Assembly: GCF_025143985.1 (NCBI RefSeq)
Contig: NZ_CP083564.1
Coordinates: 2,883,001 to 2,947,000, forward strand
DNA: 64,000 nucleotides
Direction of reading: 5' to 3'
Origin: Sulfitobacter sp. W027
Lineage (GTDB): Bacteria; Pseudomonadota; Alphaproteobacteria; Rhodobacterales; Rhodobacteraceae
Shown here: positions 36,104-46,585 of the stretch, one piece after another
How positions within the stretch are numbered: position 1 is the stretch's first letter
How the letters are laid out: the number at the start of each line of letters is the position of its first letter
The notes under the pieces: model-generated
Databases searched by the model: none
The model's input: only the letters and a program-made list of their open reading frames with translations
Told to the model about the DNA's origin: nothing
Position numbers and translations under genes: made by a program

Positions 36104-37909
36104 ATGCTAACGTGTTTTCAAGGGCTGATGCTGGACCCGGTCTATTGGGCCGTGATCGCCGTCAGCACGATCGCTGCAGCTGTCGCGTTTTGGACACTTA
36201 AGTTCCAACAGTTCCATGGCAAGATTTACTACGCGCTGACCTTTTTCGGGATGATCTGGACCCTGATGATGGTCGGGGCCGAGGCGGCAACGCCCAGCTA
36301 CGCTTGCCAGATGCAACAGGCTCAATTGGCATGGTTGGGTCATGGGCTGGTCCCGGTGGCATGGTGTTTCTTTATCTTTGACTATGTCGGCCCCTCGAAC
36401 CAAGCGCGTGGCAGGGCGAGCCTTTTGGCCCTTATCGCCGTGCCACTGACGGCCTTTGTCCTTGCCGCGACGAACGACTCCCATCACCTGATCTACACGA
36501 CCGAGACCGCGATCCACGCCGGTGAGGATCAAATCACCTTTGACCATGGCGCAGGGTATTTTCTTGTGCTTGCGGTGCTCTATTGCTTCGTGATGGCGAC
36601 ACTCATCTGGCTGGGGCGCGCCTTTTTGCGGGCGAAACGGGCTGCTTGGCCGCTGCTCACGATGCTGGTGGTGATCACCCTGACCCCGCTGGCGGCAAAT
36701 GCCGCCTATGCGCTATTTGGCTTCACGGTGCTTGGGCTTGATCCGACGGCCTTCATGTTCACCTTGGGCATCTTCGCTTTTTCATGGCTGTTGGTCACGA
36801 ACAAGACGATGGACATGCCCTCGGTCGGGCAATCCACCTTGTTCGACACGATGAGCGAACCGCTCATTCTGCTGGACGCGCGCCGTCATGTCATTCGCAC
36901 GAACGCCGCGGCCAAGCGCAGCGGGTTGCTTACGGATCCGGACCTTGGCGACGATCTGATCGCCGGGATCAAGGCGCAAACTGCCGAAGGCAGCTCGTCG
37001 CATATTACCTGTAACGACCGCCTTTATGAGCCACGCATCCACCCCATCGAAAACCCGCTTACCCCCGCAGGCCCCGCAATTGGCTGGAGCGTTACCTTCC
37101 TCGATGTGACCGAACGGATTGCCACCACCACGGCCCTTGAACAAGCGCTGAATGAGGCCGATAAGGCCAACCGCGCCAAGGACGAATTCATCTCGGTCGT
37201 GAGCCATGAGCTGCGCACGCCGCTGACCTCCCTGAAAGGCGGCTTGGCCTTGGCGCTCAGCGGCAAGCTAGGCGAGGTCAAAGGCCCGCTGCGTTCCTCG
37301 CTCGACATCGCCCACCGCAACGGGGTGCGCTTGTCGCGGCTGGTGGACAATATCCTGTTGGTGCAAAAGCTTGAAGTGCAGGCATTGTCGCTTGAATGGC
37401 TGCCCGTCGATCTGCCCGCCCTGCTGCGCGAAAGCATCGAAGAAAATCGCATGTACGCCCATGAGCGTGGCATCAGACTTGATATCGGCAAGATCGGCCA
37501 ACCCGCCGTGGTCTTAGGTGATGCCTTTGCGATCCGGCAGGTGGTCGACAATCTAATCTCGAACGCGGTGAAATTCTCTCATGTGGGCGATACCGTGGAG
37601 GGGACGTTGACGACCCACCAAGGCCGGGTGCGGATTTCGATCCGCGATCATGGGCGGGGTATCCCCGAGGGGATGGAGGAACGGGTCTTTGGCCGCTTCG
37701 GGCAGTTGGACGGCGACGGTCAGAAATCGACCCAAGGCTCTGGCCTTGGTCTGCATATCTCCCGCCAACTGGCGCGGCAGATGGCGGGGGATCTTTTTTA
37801 CGAAAGCGAAGTTGACGTCGGATCGACTTTCCATGTCGAATTTGGCATCGGGGCGGAGGGTGATCTCCCCCCAAAGGCGGATGCCGGAGTACTGCAAAAG
37901 ACAGCCTGA
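36104..37909 (+). CDS. Sensor histidine kinase with 7TM N-terminal domain and PAS-like linker
   Basis: The protein (about 601 residues from ATG 36104) is a membrane sensor kinase. Its first 220 residues carry seven hydrophobic helices of the His-kinase N-terminal 7TM type. A PAS-like stretch follows (LFDTMSEPLILLDARRHVIR to VTFLDVTERIATTTAL), then HisKA (DEFISVVSHELRTPLTSLKG) and HATPase (VVDNLISNAVKFSHVGD, IRDHGRGIPEGMEERVFGRF, GSGLGLHISRQLARQM). There is no receiver domain. Start choice is uncertain: TTG 36044, ATG 36059, ATG 36104 and ATG 36128 are all in frame and none has an ideal Shine-Dalgarno. It is divergent from the MHYT kinase; both lack a neighbouring regulator gene. Confidence 0.88.
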   Translation: MLTCFQGLMLDPVYWAVIAVSTIAAAVAFWTLKFQQFHGKIYYALTFFGMIWTLMMVGAEAATPSYACQMQQAQLAWLGHGLVPVAWCFFIFDYVGPSNQARGRASLLALIAVPLTAFVLAATNDSHHLIYTTETAIHAGEDQITFDHGAGYFLVLAVLYCFVMATLIWLGRAFLRAKRAAWPLLTMLVVITLTPLAANAAYALFGFTVLGLDPTAFMFTLGIFAFSWLLVTNKTMDMPSVGQSTLFDTMSEPLILLDARRHVIRTNAAAKRSGLLTDPDLGDDLIAGIKAQTAEGSSSHITCNDRLYEPRIHPIENPLTPAGPAIGWSVTFLDVTERIATTTALEQALNEADKANRAKDEFISVVSHELRTPLTSLKGGLALALSGKLGEVKGPLRSSLDIAHRNGVRLSRLVDNILLVQKLEVQALSLEWLPVDLPALLRESIEENRMYAHERGIRLDIGKIGQPAVVLGDAFAIRQVVDNLISNAVKFSHVGDTVEGTLTTHQGRVRISIRDHGRGIPEGMEERVFGRFGQLDGDGQKSTQGSGLGLHISRQLARQMAGDLFYESEVDVGSTFHVEFGIGAEGDLPPKADAGVLQKTA

Positions 37910-37924
37910 TCGGCTCTGCCTCCC

Positions 37925-38632
37925 CTAAAGTTCGATGCGGATATCGTGAATCCATAGTTTCGGCGGGCGCGAAAGGACAAAGACCACCACATCCGCCAGA
38001 TCATCCGGCTCGGTAAAAATGTGGTTCGGCACATCCTCGCCCGCCTTGGCGAACATGCCGGTATTGGTCCCCGACTGATAGAGCCCACCAACCCGCACGC
38101 CGGTGCCCTCCTCATCTGCCTTCAGCACTTCGGTAAAGCCGCGCACGCCGTATTTTGTGGCCGTATAGACCGACTGCCCGGCCTGCGCCACGACCCCGGA
38201 TTTGGAAACGACATTGAGGATGATCGCCTCGTCGTTGTCGCGCAATGCGGGCAGCGTGGCCTGTGTCATCTGCATCAAGCCTGTCAGATTGGTCTGTACC
38301 GTAGCTTGCAACATCTCGGGCGCGATTGTGTCGAGCGGCCCGGCCTTGTGCCAGATCCCGGCGTTGTTGATCAGAATGTCCAAGCCGCCGAAGCGTTCCA
38401 CCACCTGCGCGGCGGTCTGCGCAATCGCCGAAGGGTCTTGCAGGTCGCAGGTCAGCCCCACCGCCTCCGGCGCGCCTGCAGCTTGGCAGGCCTCTGCCAC
38501 TGCTTGCAGACGCTTCTCATCGCGGCCCAGCATGGCCAGCCGCGCACCGGTTTCTGCCAGTTTCAGGCAGATATGTCGCCCGATCCCATCGCTACCGCCA
38601 GTGACCAAAATACGTTTGTCGCGCAGTTCCAT
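37925..38632 (-). CDS. Short-chain dehydrogenase/reductase
   Basis: A classical SDR of 235 residues. The cofactor motif is RILVTGGSDGIGRHICLKL (about 8-26); NNAG near 90 and the catalytic Ser-Tyr-Lys in NVVSKSGVVAQAGQSVYTATKYG (about 141-163) are all present. The C-terminus (FVLSRPPKLWIHDIRIEL) matches the group that includes 3-ketoacyl reductase-like enzymes of unknown substrate. GGAG precedes the ATG. It lies 67 bp downstream of the broken LuxR gene on the same strand and could have been its target operon; it is convergent with the kinase gene. Confidence 0.88.
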   Translation of the reverse strand: MELRDKRILVTGGSDGIGRHICLKLAETGARLAMLGRDEKRLQAVAEACQAAGAPEAVGLTCDLQDPSAIAQTAAQVVERFGGLDILINNAGIWHKAGPLDTIAPEMLQATVQTNLTGLMQMTQATLPALRDNDEAIILNVVSKSGVVAQAGQSVYTATKYGVRGFTEVLKADEEGTGVRVGGLYQSGTNTGMFAKAGEDVPNHIFTEPDDLADVVVFVLSRPPKLWIHDIRIEL

Positions 38633-38699
38633 ATCGCTCTCCTATGTTGGCGGCGGCTTACCGCGACGCGCAGGGCTTTGCAAAGCCCTGCCATCTGGA

Positions 38700-39418
38700 T
38701 CAAACCGTGATGATCTGCGCTCGGATAGCCTTGGCCACCGCATGGGTCTTGTTCACCACCTCCAGCTTGGCGCAAGCGTTATAAAGATGGTGGTTCACGG
38801 TGCTGTTAGAGACTGTCATGATCTGCGCCGTTTCCCATGCCGTCTTGCCCACAGCCGCCCATTTCAGCACCTCCTTCTCGCGGTTGCTTAACCGCGGCCC
38901 AGTGGCGCGCCGCTGATGCCTGCCACAATATCGCTTTGGATCAGGCAGCCCAGATAGATCGCATCAGCGATGATCCCGCGCTTGTATTTGCGCCATTCGT
39001 GAATGCGCAGGTCAGAGTTCAGCGTCAGCACCGCCCTACCATGCAGGTGGTCCCGAATGGGGATCGACACACCATTCTGACGCACGCCAAACTCCATCGC
39101 CTCCCCGAAAAAGTTGCGCGTGGTTCGGTCGACCTTGGGCAATTCGCTCCAATCCACGGGCAAGGTGCCCTCAAGGGATTGGTCGACCACCGGGTCGATC
39201 AGGTGATAGCTTTCTTCTTGATAGCGCGCCAGCCAAGCAGGGTCATAGGTCGTATGAATGACCGGATCGCTGTTGCCGGACGTCGTCTTGTGGAACCCCA
39301 GATAGGACAGGTTATTCAGCCCCATATCCTGCGCCAAAATGCGCAACATCTCATCGGTTTTGAGGTCAGGTTGCTGCTCTTTCAAGGCAAGGTAGCGGTC
39401 TGAAAGGGGGGTCACCAT
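38700..39418 (-). pseudogene. LuxR-type quorum-sensing regulator (solo) interrupted by a one-base frameshift
   Basis: From ATG 39418 the first frame encodes an autoinducer-binding domain of about 176 residues and stops at 38888-38890. It keeps conserved LuxR residues: Trp and Tyr in AWLARYQEE, DP in HLIDPVVD, Trp in PVDWSELP and the glycine in EFGVRQNGVSIPI. The DNA-binding domain continues in another frame (LSNREKEVLKWAAVGKTAWE, then AQIMTVSNSTVNHHLYNACA) to a stop at 38700-38702. The whole span is 719 bases; one more base makes 240 codons, the normal family length. The shift falls at about 38895-38905, where one C in GGGCC would restore the frame. No luxI synthase is in the window. It may be a pseudogene or a sequencing error. 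Confidence 0.85.
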
Positions 39419-39431
39419 AGGGCGGCGCTCA

Positions 39432-39486
39432 AATGCTCATTTGATAAAAATAGAGCATTCTTGATAGGACACCTCAACCATTGAGG
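39432..39486. promoter_or_regulatory. Inverted repeats upstream of the LuxR-type gene
   Basis: AATGCTC (39432-39438) and GAGCATT (39453-39459) form an inverted repeat around an AT-rich 14-base spacer, 14 bp upstream of the regulator start. CCTCAA and TTGAGG (39472-39486) form a second repeat with a 3-base centre. Either could be an operator; neither matches the classic lux box as I know it. Confidence 0.35.
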
Positions 39487-40040
39487 GAACATGCAGCCGG
39501 TGAAATGACGGCTCAGAATAGGCGAAATGGCGCAGAGCGTTGCAAATTTACCCCCACGCCCTTGGGTCAACACCACTGGGCGCCCCGCTGATGTCCGGGG
39601 CGTTATGCTGCACCAAAGGCGGCGCGGCGGAATAGAACGGCCCCCGCCCAGAAACCCTTGCACCCCTACATCAACACAGTTGTCCAATACACCGGACAGG
39701 GGCACGGCTTCCGTGGCGGGGACCGCCGGCAGAGCCAAATGGCAGGCCCTGCTGAAAGGTCGCGTCAGCCGTAGCGCGCATCTCTCGTTTGGCTGCCATT
39801 CCAGACAACCGCAAACCCAGATCACAAAATTAGCGCCATAGCACCACAAGCCTTTGCAATCGTTCAATTAGTTTTTCGGCACATTCGGCCTGAGTGGCAG
39901 AGATCGAACTTGTAAAGCTGGTAGAATTTACAGGTGCGGTGAATCAACGCGGGAAAGCACTGCCCCGCCACTCACCTTTGGCGACACTGTAACAAAACTT
40001 TCACTTGCCCAGACTTCGCCAATTCCGTAATTCACGAATC
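39487..40040. other. Long intergenic region before the arsenic operon
   Basis: About 550 bases without a supported gene. Open frames on both strands here (39527-39841 plus, up to 39867 minus) are rich in Arg, Pro and Cys and match no family I recognise. Near the right end, ATTC and GAAT (40030-40039) flank two bases just before the ArsR-ArsC start, a possible ArsR half-site pair. It may hold remnants of a decayed gene, but I cannot show it. Confidence 0.4.
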
Positions 40041-40883
40041 ATGGAACAAGTGATTTCAAGCCGCCTTGCCACCCTCGGCCACCCGCAGCGCCTCGCGCTT
40101 TTCCGGCTGCTCATGCGGCGCTATCCTGATCGCGTACCGGCGACCGAACTGGCGCAGGCGCTTGGGCTAAAGCCAAATACCCTTTCGGCCTATATCGGCG
40201 CGTTATTGCAATCCGGGCTTGTCACTCAGGAGCGACAAGGCACCTCTCTACGCTATGCAATTGATCTTGAGGCCGCCCGAGACACCATCGGTTACCTGCT
40301 GAACGACTGCTGTCGTGGACGGCCTGAGATTTGCGTCCCGCTCAGCTCTCCTGACGGCAATGCCCCGATTACCGGCCATAAGTTCAATGTCCTGTTCATC
40401 TGTACCGGTAACTCCGCCCGGTCGATCTTTGCCGAAAGCATCCTGCGCGACCTCGCGGGGGATCGTTTCAACGTCTACTCAGCAGGTACGCGGCCCCGGT
40501 CTGAGCTGAACCCACATGCGGTTGAGGTGCTAAAGCAGAAGGGCCACGACATATCGCACCTGCGCGCGAAACACGTATCAGAGTTTCAGTGCACGGATGC
40601 GCCCGCCTTTGACTTCGTCTTTACCGTCTGCAACCAAGCAGCAAACGAAGAATGCCCCACATGGCCCGGCCAGCCGATCACCGCGCATTGGGGCCTGCCC
40701 GACCCGGTGAAGGTCGAAGGCTCGGACGCCGAAAAGAGCCTCGCCTTCCAGCAAGCCTACGGCACCCTGCGCAACCGCATTTTGGGCTTTACCAGCCTGC
40801 CCCTTACCTCGCTCGACCGCATCTCGCTGCAAAAGGCGCTGGATGACGCTGGCCAAACCAACAAAGAAGGAACCCCCGCATGA
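40041..40883 (+). CDS. ArsR repressor - ArsC (LMW-PTP type) arsenate reductase fusion
   Basis: A 280-residue two-domain protein. The N-terminal winged helix (about 1-95: [57 protein letters not shown]) is ArsR-like; the C-terminal domain (about 115-255) is a thioredoxin-coupled type arsenate reductase, with P-loop [20 protein letters not shown] and late ...LPDPVKVEG supplying the acid. A Cys pair in [12 protein letters not shown] (about 91-100) could act as the arsenite sensor. The start at ATG 40041 gives the natural N-terminus; the frame opens 36 bases earlier. The stop overlaps the next gene (ATGA). It would sense arsenic, repress its own operon and perhaps reduce arsenate. Confidence 0.9.
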   Translation: MEQVISSRLATLGHPQRLALFRLLMRRYPDRVPATELAQALGLKPNTLSAYIGALLQSGLVTQERQGTSLRYAIDLEAARDTIGYLLNDCCRGRPEICVPLSSPDGNAPITGHKFNVLFICTGNSARSIFAESILRDLAGDRFNVYSAGTRPRSELNPHAVEVLKQKGHDISHLRAKHVSEFQCTDAPAFDFVFTVCNQAANEECPTWPGQPITAHWGLPDPVKVEGSDAEKSLAFQQAYGTLRNRILGFTSLPLTSLDRISLQKALDDAGQTNKEGTPA

Positions 40884-41878
40884 TTACCTACGCGATCAAC
40901 GGCCTTGGCCGTATCGGCAAGCTCGCCCTGAAACCCCTGCTGGAACAGGGGGCCGAGATTGCATGGATCAACGACGCGGTGGGCGATCCGGAAATGCACG
41001 CCCATCTGCTGGAATTCGACACGGTGCACGGGCGCTGGGAGGCGGATTTCGCCCATGACGCCGACAGCGTCACGATCAACGGCACCCGCCTGCCCTTCAT
41101 CGGCGCGCGCGACCTCAGCGCGCTGCCGCTCGATACGGTGGATGTGGTGATCGACTGCACTGGGGTCTTCAAGACCGAGGCCAAGCTCGCCCCCTATTTC
41201 GATGCAGGGGTGAAGAAGGTGGTGATCTCGGCCCCGGTGAAAGATGGCGATGCGGCAAATATCGTCTATGGCGTCAACGAAGGCGTCTATGACCCCGCCC
41301 GTCACCGCATCGTCACAGCGGCAAGCTGCACGACCAATTGCCTCGCCCCAGTGGTGAAGGTGATCCAGGAGGCGATGAAGATCAAACATGGCTCCATCAC
41401 CACGATCCACGATGTGACCAACACGCAAACCATCGTCGACCGCCCTGCCAAAGACCTGCGCCGCGCGCGTTCGGCCCTGAACTCCCTGATCCCGACGACC
41501 ACCGGCAGCGCCACGGCGATCACGCTTATCTACCCCGAACTCAAAGGTCGTTTGAACGGCCACGCGGTGCGGGTGCCACTGCTCAACGCTTCGCTGACCG
41601 ATTGCGTGTTTGAGGTAGAGCGCGAGACGACGGTGGAAGAGGTGAACGCCCTGTTCAAAGCCGCGGCCGAAGGGGAGTTGAAAGACATCCTCGGCTATGA
41701 GGAGCGCCCGCTCGTCTCAGCCGATTACACCAACGACACCCGCTCAAGCATCGTCGATGCGCCCTCGACGATGGTCGTGAACGGCACGCAGGTAAAGATC
41801 TACGCATGGTACGATAATGAGATGGGCTATGCGCACCGTTTGGTCGATGTGGCGCTGATGGTCGGGGCAAGCCTGTGA
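40880..41878 (+). CDS. ArsJ-associated glyceraldehyde-3-phosphate dehydrogenase
   Basis: A 332-residue GAPDH of the arsenic-operon type. It has the NAD motif [18 protein letters not shown], the catalytic cysteine in [17 protein letters not shown] (about 147-162) and the variant HDVTNTQ motif, which distinguishes this subgroup from glycolytic GAPDH (HxYTxxQ). In the known mechanism it converts glyceraldehyde 3-phosphate plus arsenate to 1-arseno-3-phosphoglycerate, which ArsJ exports, so arsenate resistance needs no reduction. Start and stop both overlap neighbours by four bases, so arsR-C, gap and arsJ are co-translated. Confidence 0.92.
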   Translation: MITYAINGLGRIGKLALKPLLEQGAEIAWINDAVGDPEMHAHLLEFDTVHGRWEADFAHDADSVTINGTRLPFIGARDLSALPLDTVDVVIDCTGVFKTEAKLAPYFDAGVKKVVISAPVKDGDAANIVYGVNEGVYDPARHRIVTAASCTTNCLAPVVKVIQEAMKIKHGSITTIHDVTNTQTIVDRPAKDLRRARSALNSLIPTTTGSATAITLIYPELKGRLNGHAVRVPLLNASLTDCVFEVERETTVEEVNALFKAAAEGELKDILGYEERPLVSADYTNDTRSSIVDAPSTMVVNGTQVKIYAWYDNEMGYAHRLVDVALMVGASL

Positions 41879-43137
41879 GCCAGAGCGCGACCCGCCCCGA
41901 GGGGCTCTCGGCCTATATCGCGGTCACGGCGGCCTATTGGGCCTTCATGCTGACCGATGGCGCGTTGCGCATGTTGGTGTTGCTGCATTTCCACCGGCTG
42001 GGCTTTTCGCCGGTGCAACTGGCCTATCTCTTTGTGCTTTATGAGATCGCAGGGGTCATTACCAACCTCTGCGCGGGCTGGATCGCGGCGCGCTTCGGGC
42101 TCGCCTCGACGCTTTATGCGGGGCTGGGGTTGCAGATCGTGGCGCTGCTGGCGCTGGCGCTGCTTGATCCCACATGGGCGGTTGGCGCCTCGGTCGTTTT
42201 CGTCATGCTGGTGCAGGGTGCAAGCGGCGTGGCCAAGGATTTGGCCAAGATGTCGTCCAAATCCGCCGTCAAACTGCTGGCGCCCTCCGAGGATGGCGGG
42301 CTGTTTCGTTGGGTGGCGCTGCTGACCGGTTCCAAGAACATGGTCAAGGGCTTAGGTTTTCTACTCGGCGCGGCCTTGCTGGCGACGCTCGGCTTTGTCT
42401 GGGCCGTGCTGGGCATGTCGGCAATCCTTGCGTTGATCTTGATTGCCGTGCTGACCGCCATGCCGCCCGGCCTGCCCAAAGGACGCAAGGGGGCGAAATT
42501 CTCCGAAGTCTTCTCTAAATCCCCCAATGTGAATTGGCTCAGCGCGGCGCGGGTGTTTCTCTTCGGCGCGCGGGATGTGTGGTTCGTGGTGGGCATCCCG
42601 ATCTATTTCTACGCGGTCCTCTCGGACGGCACGGAGGAGGGCAACCGTGCGGCCTTCTTCATGATCGGCACATTCATGGCGGTCTGGGTGATCCTCTACG
42701 GGTTGGTGCAAATCTACGCCCCACGCTTGCTCCGCGCCAAATCCCGCCCGGCAGGAGACCTGATCTCAGCCGCGAAGGGCTGGGCATGGTCGCTCGCCGC
42801 CGTGCCTGCGGCGCTGACGCTGGCGGCGCTGTTCAGCGACGGGCCGCAGACATGGCTCACCGTGACCCTTGTAATCGGCCTGTTGGCCTTTGGCGCGGTC
42901 TTTGCGGTGAACTCCTCCCTGCACTCCTACCTCATCCTGTCCTTCACAAAGGCCGAACGGGTGACGATGGATGTGGGGTTCTACTACATGGCCAATGCCG
43001 CCGGGCGGCTGTTGGGAACGTTGATGTCGGGTCTGAGCTATCAGATCGGCGGTCTGCCCCTGATGTTGGGGGCGGCGGCGATCATGGTGGCCCTGTCGGC
43101 GCTGCTGGTCGGGTTCTTGAAACCCGACCAGAGCTAG
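41875..43137 (+). CDS. arsJ: Organoarsenical efflux MFS transporter ArsJ
   Basis: A 420-residue major-facilitator protein with about twelve helices, which exports 1-arseno-3-phosphoglycerate. ArsJ features include the N-terminal [40 protein letters not shown] and the loop [20 protein letters not shown] between helices four and five, and [20 protein letters not shown] later on. It follows the dedicated GAPDH with overlap, the diagnostic pairing. No arsB or acr3 arsenite pump is visible, so this operon relies on the arseno-sugar route unless other pumps lie elsewhere. It is convergent with the polyol dehydrogenase gene (7 bp apart). Confidence 0.93.
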   Translation: MSQSATRPEGLSAYIAVTAAYWAFMLTDGALRMLVLLHFHRLGFSPVQLAYLFVLYEIAGVITNLCAGWIAARFGLASTLYAGLGLQIVALLALALLDPTWAVGASVVFVMLVQGASGVAKDLAKMSSKSAVKLLAPSEDGGLFRWVALLTGSKNMVKGLGFLLGAALLATLGFVWAVLGMSAILALILIAVLTAMPPGLPKGRKGAKFSEVFSKSPNVNWLSAARVFLFGARDVWFVVGIPIYFYAVLSDGTEEGNRAAFFMIGTFMAVWVILYGLVQIYAPRLLRAKSRPAGDLISAAKGWAWSLAAVPAALTLAALFSDGPQTWLTVTLVIGLLAFGAVFAVNSSLHSYLILSFTKAERVTMDVGFYYMANAAGRLLGTLMSGLSYQIGGLPLMLGAAAIMVALSALLVGFLKPDQS

Positions 43138-43144
43138 TCGGGGG

Positions 43145-44650
43145 TCACCCTGCTTTGCTGGCGCGACCGTTGCTTTGATCGACCTGCGTATAGGCGTTCA
43201 TCGCCGCGACTGCGCCCGCGTCCCAGATGAGCGTGAGCCAAGCGACAAAAGCATCACGGAAGGCTTCGGTCTGCGCCAGATCACCGTAAAGGCGGTCTTG
43301 CTCTAGCCACGCTTCAGGCCGTTCCCGCGCGGCCTGCGCCACGGATTGCAACGCGTCCCAGATCGGATCATTCGCCACGATCTCAGTACCATCTTCCCGC
43401 GTGCCCGCACACATCCGCGCCCAGAGCGCTTCGACCAAGGCCAGACCGCTGACAGAGCGCCCCGCCGCCAGTTGATCCCGCAAGATCGGCAGGACAAACC
43501 CGGTGTGCCGCGCCGACCCGTCGAAAGCAACGCGGCGGTTGGTATCGACGATGCGCGGATTCGAGAACCGCTGTTCGATCAGATCGAGATAGGCCAGCGG
43601 CGTCATGCCGGGCACCGGAGCGACCGTCTGGGTGATCTCTTCGGCCTGTACGCGGTGGAACATCGCGCGGATCGCCGGATGCGCCATGGTGGCGGAAATC
43701 GTCTCGATCCCCAGCACCTCACCGACATTGGCCAAGACCTGATGGCCCGCGTTTAGGATGCGGATTTTCATCTTTTCATAGGCATGCACATCGTCCGAGA
43801 AGGTCGCTCCCACCTGATCCCAATCCGGGCGGCCTGCGCAGAAGTCGTCTTCGATCACCCATTGGCGAAAGGCTTCATGCGTCACCGGGGCGGCGTCGTT
43901 CACGCCGAACTCCCGCGCCTGCGCAATCTCGACAGGGCCAGTAGCCGGGGCGATGCAATCGACCATGGAGTTAGGGAAGCTGGCGTTCGCTTCAATCCAA
44001 TCGGCTAGCGCCGGGTCGGACATCTTCGCCAACGACACGACCGCTTGGCGCAGGATATCGCCATTGCCCTGCAGGTTATCACAGCTCAGCCCCGTGAACG
44101 GACCCTGCCCCGCATCGCGGCGCAACCGCAAGGCCGCGACCATGGCCCCAAAGGCGGTGCACGGAGTGTCAGGGTTCGCCGCGTCATGGATGATATCCGC
44201 GTGAGCGGCGTCGAACTCCTTGCTTACGGGGTCGATGTAATAGCCGCTTTCGGTCACCGTCAGCCCGACGATGCGGATGGCCGGATCGGCCATGGCGCGG
44301 ATCAACGCACCGTTGCCCTCTTCGATCGGCAGGTAGTCGATCATCGACCCCACAACCTCAGCCGAGGTCTGCGCGGGGTCGAGTTCGATCAGCGTCGTCA
44401 GACAGTCCTGCGCCAAGAGCTTTTCCCGCATCGCCGCATCATAGGGGCGCACCCCCGCACCAAGGATCGCCCAGTCATGCGCTTGGTCGTTCTGCATCAA
44501 ACGGTGCAGATACCACGCCTGATGCGCACGGTGGAAATTGCCCACGCCAATATGCACGATACCGGGCGTCAGGGCGCTGCGATCATAGGTGGGGCGTGCG
44601 ATGTCCAGATCGCCCAGCGTCGCATTTGAGAGGTCTACCAGCTTATCCAT
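43145..44650 (-). CDS. mtlK: Polyol (mannitol) 2-dehydrogenase, long-chain family
   Basis: An NAD-dependent enzyme that oxidises D-mannitol, D-arabitol or related hexitols to the ketose. The 501-residue protein shows the Rossmann-type IVHIGVGNFHRAHQAWYLH (about 31-49), LTVTESGYY, LSCDNLQGNG and the catalytic lysine motif KMKIRILNAGHQ (Lys, Asn, His of the family). Start at ATG 44650 is preferred over 44677 (GAGG nine bases upstream). It is the last gene of the transporter operon. Family members in Rhodobacter oxidise mannitol and sorbitol-type polyols; which one dominates here cannot be told. Confidence 0.9.
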   Translation of the reverse strand: MDKLVDLSNATLGDLDIARPTYDRSALTPGIVHIGVGNFHRAHQAWYLHRLMQNDQAHDWAILGAGVRPYDAAMREKLLAQDCLTTLIELDPAQTSAEVVGSMIDYLPIEEGNGALIRAMADPAIRIVGLTVTESGYYIDPVSKEFDAAHADIIHDAANPDTPCTAFGAMVAALRLRRDAGQGPFTGLSCDNLQGNGDILRQAVVSLAKMSDPALADWIEANASFPNSMVDCIAPATGPVEIAQAREFGVNDAAPVTHEAFRQWVIEDDFCAGRPDWDQVGATFSDDVHAYEKMKIRILNAGHQVLANVGEVLGIETISATMAHPAIRAMFHRVQAEEITQTVAPVPGMTPLAYLDLIEQRFSNPRIVDTNRRVAFDGSARHTGFVLPILRDQLAAGRSVSGLALVEALWARMCAGTREDGTEIVANDPIWDALQSVAQAARERPEAWLEQDRLYGDLAQTEAFRDAFVAWLTLIWDAGAVAAMNAYTQVDQSNGRASKAG

Positions 44651-44722
44651 GATCCACATCCTCAAAGGGCCGCGCACCGGGGAGTGGGTGCGGGGGTCGG
44701 CCTGTCATTCCTGTCGCTTGCA

Positions 44723-45727
<1,005 letters not shown>

Positions 45728-45742
45728 GTGACTGTCCCTTGC

Positions 45743-46573
45743 TTACTTGACTGCGCCGAAAGTCAGGCCGCTGACGAGTTGTTTCTGGCTGAACCAGCCG
45801 AGGATGAGGATTGGCGCGATGGCCATGGTGGAGGCCGCGCTGAGCTTGGCGTAGAAAAGGCCTTCGGGGCTGGAATAGCTCGCGATGAAAGCCGTGAGCG
45901 GTGCGGCCTTGGCCGCGGTGAGGTTGAGCGTCCAGAAGGCTTCGTTCCATGCGAGGATGAAGTTCAGCAAGAGCGTCGATGCAATGCCGGGGATCGCCAT
46001 CGGCGTGAGGACATAGAGCACCTCTTCACGCAGGCTTGCCCCATCCATCCGTGCCGCTTCCAAGATCTCGCCGGGGATTTCGCGGAAGTAGGTGTAGAGC
46101 ATCCAGACGATGATCGGCAGGTTGATGAGCATCAAGATGATGACCAAAGCGATCTTGCTGTCGAGCACGCCAAACTGGATGCAGAGCAGATAGATCGGAT
46201 AGAGCACACCGACCGCTGGCAGCATCTTGGTCGAGAGCATCCAGAGCAGAATGTCCTTGGTCCGCTTGCCGGGCACAAAGGCCATCGACCATGCGGCGGG
46301 CACCGCGATCAAGATGCCAAGGATGGTCGAGCCCCCGGCGATGATGATCGAGTTCCACAGGAAGCGCCCGTAGTTCGACCGCTCCAGAACCGCCTCGTAG
46401 TTGGCCAGCGTCCAATCAAAGCCGAGGAAGATCGGCGGATCGGCGATGGCCTGCGCTTCGGTCTTGAAGCTGGTGAGGATGGTCCAAAGGATGGGGAAGA
46501 AGATCAGGAAACCGATGCCCCATGCGATGGCCGTGTTGACGATCTTGCGTTGTCTGGTGACTGCGCGTGCCAT
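45743..46573 (-). CDS. Polyol ABC transporter permease (SmoG-like)
   Basis: A 276-residue inner-membrane permease of the MalG family with six helices. The EAA loop, EIPGEILEAARMDGASLREE (about 168-187), contacts the ATPase. It begins MARAVTRQRKIVNTAIAWGI after a GGAGGAG site and ends with the family-typical WFSQKQLVSGLTFGAVK. It pairs with the SmoF-like permease 12 bp upstream; together they form the channel. Confidence 0.92.
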   Translation of the reverse strand: MARAVTRQRKIVNTAIAWGIGFLIFFPILWTILTSFKTEAQAIADPPIFLGFDWTLANYEAVLERSNYGRFLWNSIIIAGGSTILGILIAVPAAWSMAFVPGKRTKDILLWMLSTKMLPAVGVLYPIYLLCIQFGVLDSKIALVIILMLINLPIIVWMLYTYFREIPGEILEAARMDGASLREEVLYVLTPMAIPGIASTLLLNFILAWNEAFWTLNLTAAKAAPLTAFIASYSSPEGLFYAKLSAASTMAIAPILILGWFSQKQLVSGLTFGAVK

Positions 46574-46585
46574 GATGTCTCCTCC

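Noticed and set aside
38888..38910. Programmed frameshifting as an explanation for the split LuxR gene
   Set aside because: No slippery heptamer or downstream stem was seen, and LuxR genes are not known to use it; a one-base deletion or sequencing error is simpler.
39412..39867. A 151-codon minus-strand frame before the arsenic operon
   Set aside because: No recognisable domain, high Cys/Arg/Trp content, and its end overlaps the LuxR start; not supported as a gene.
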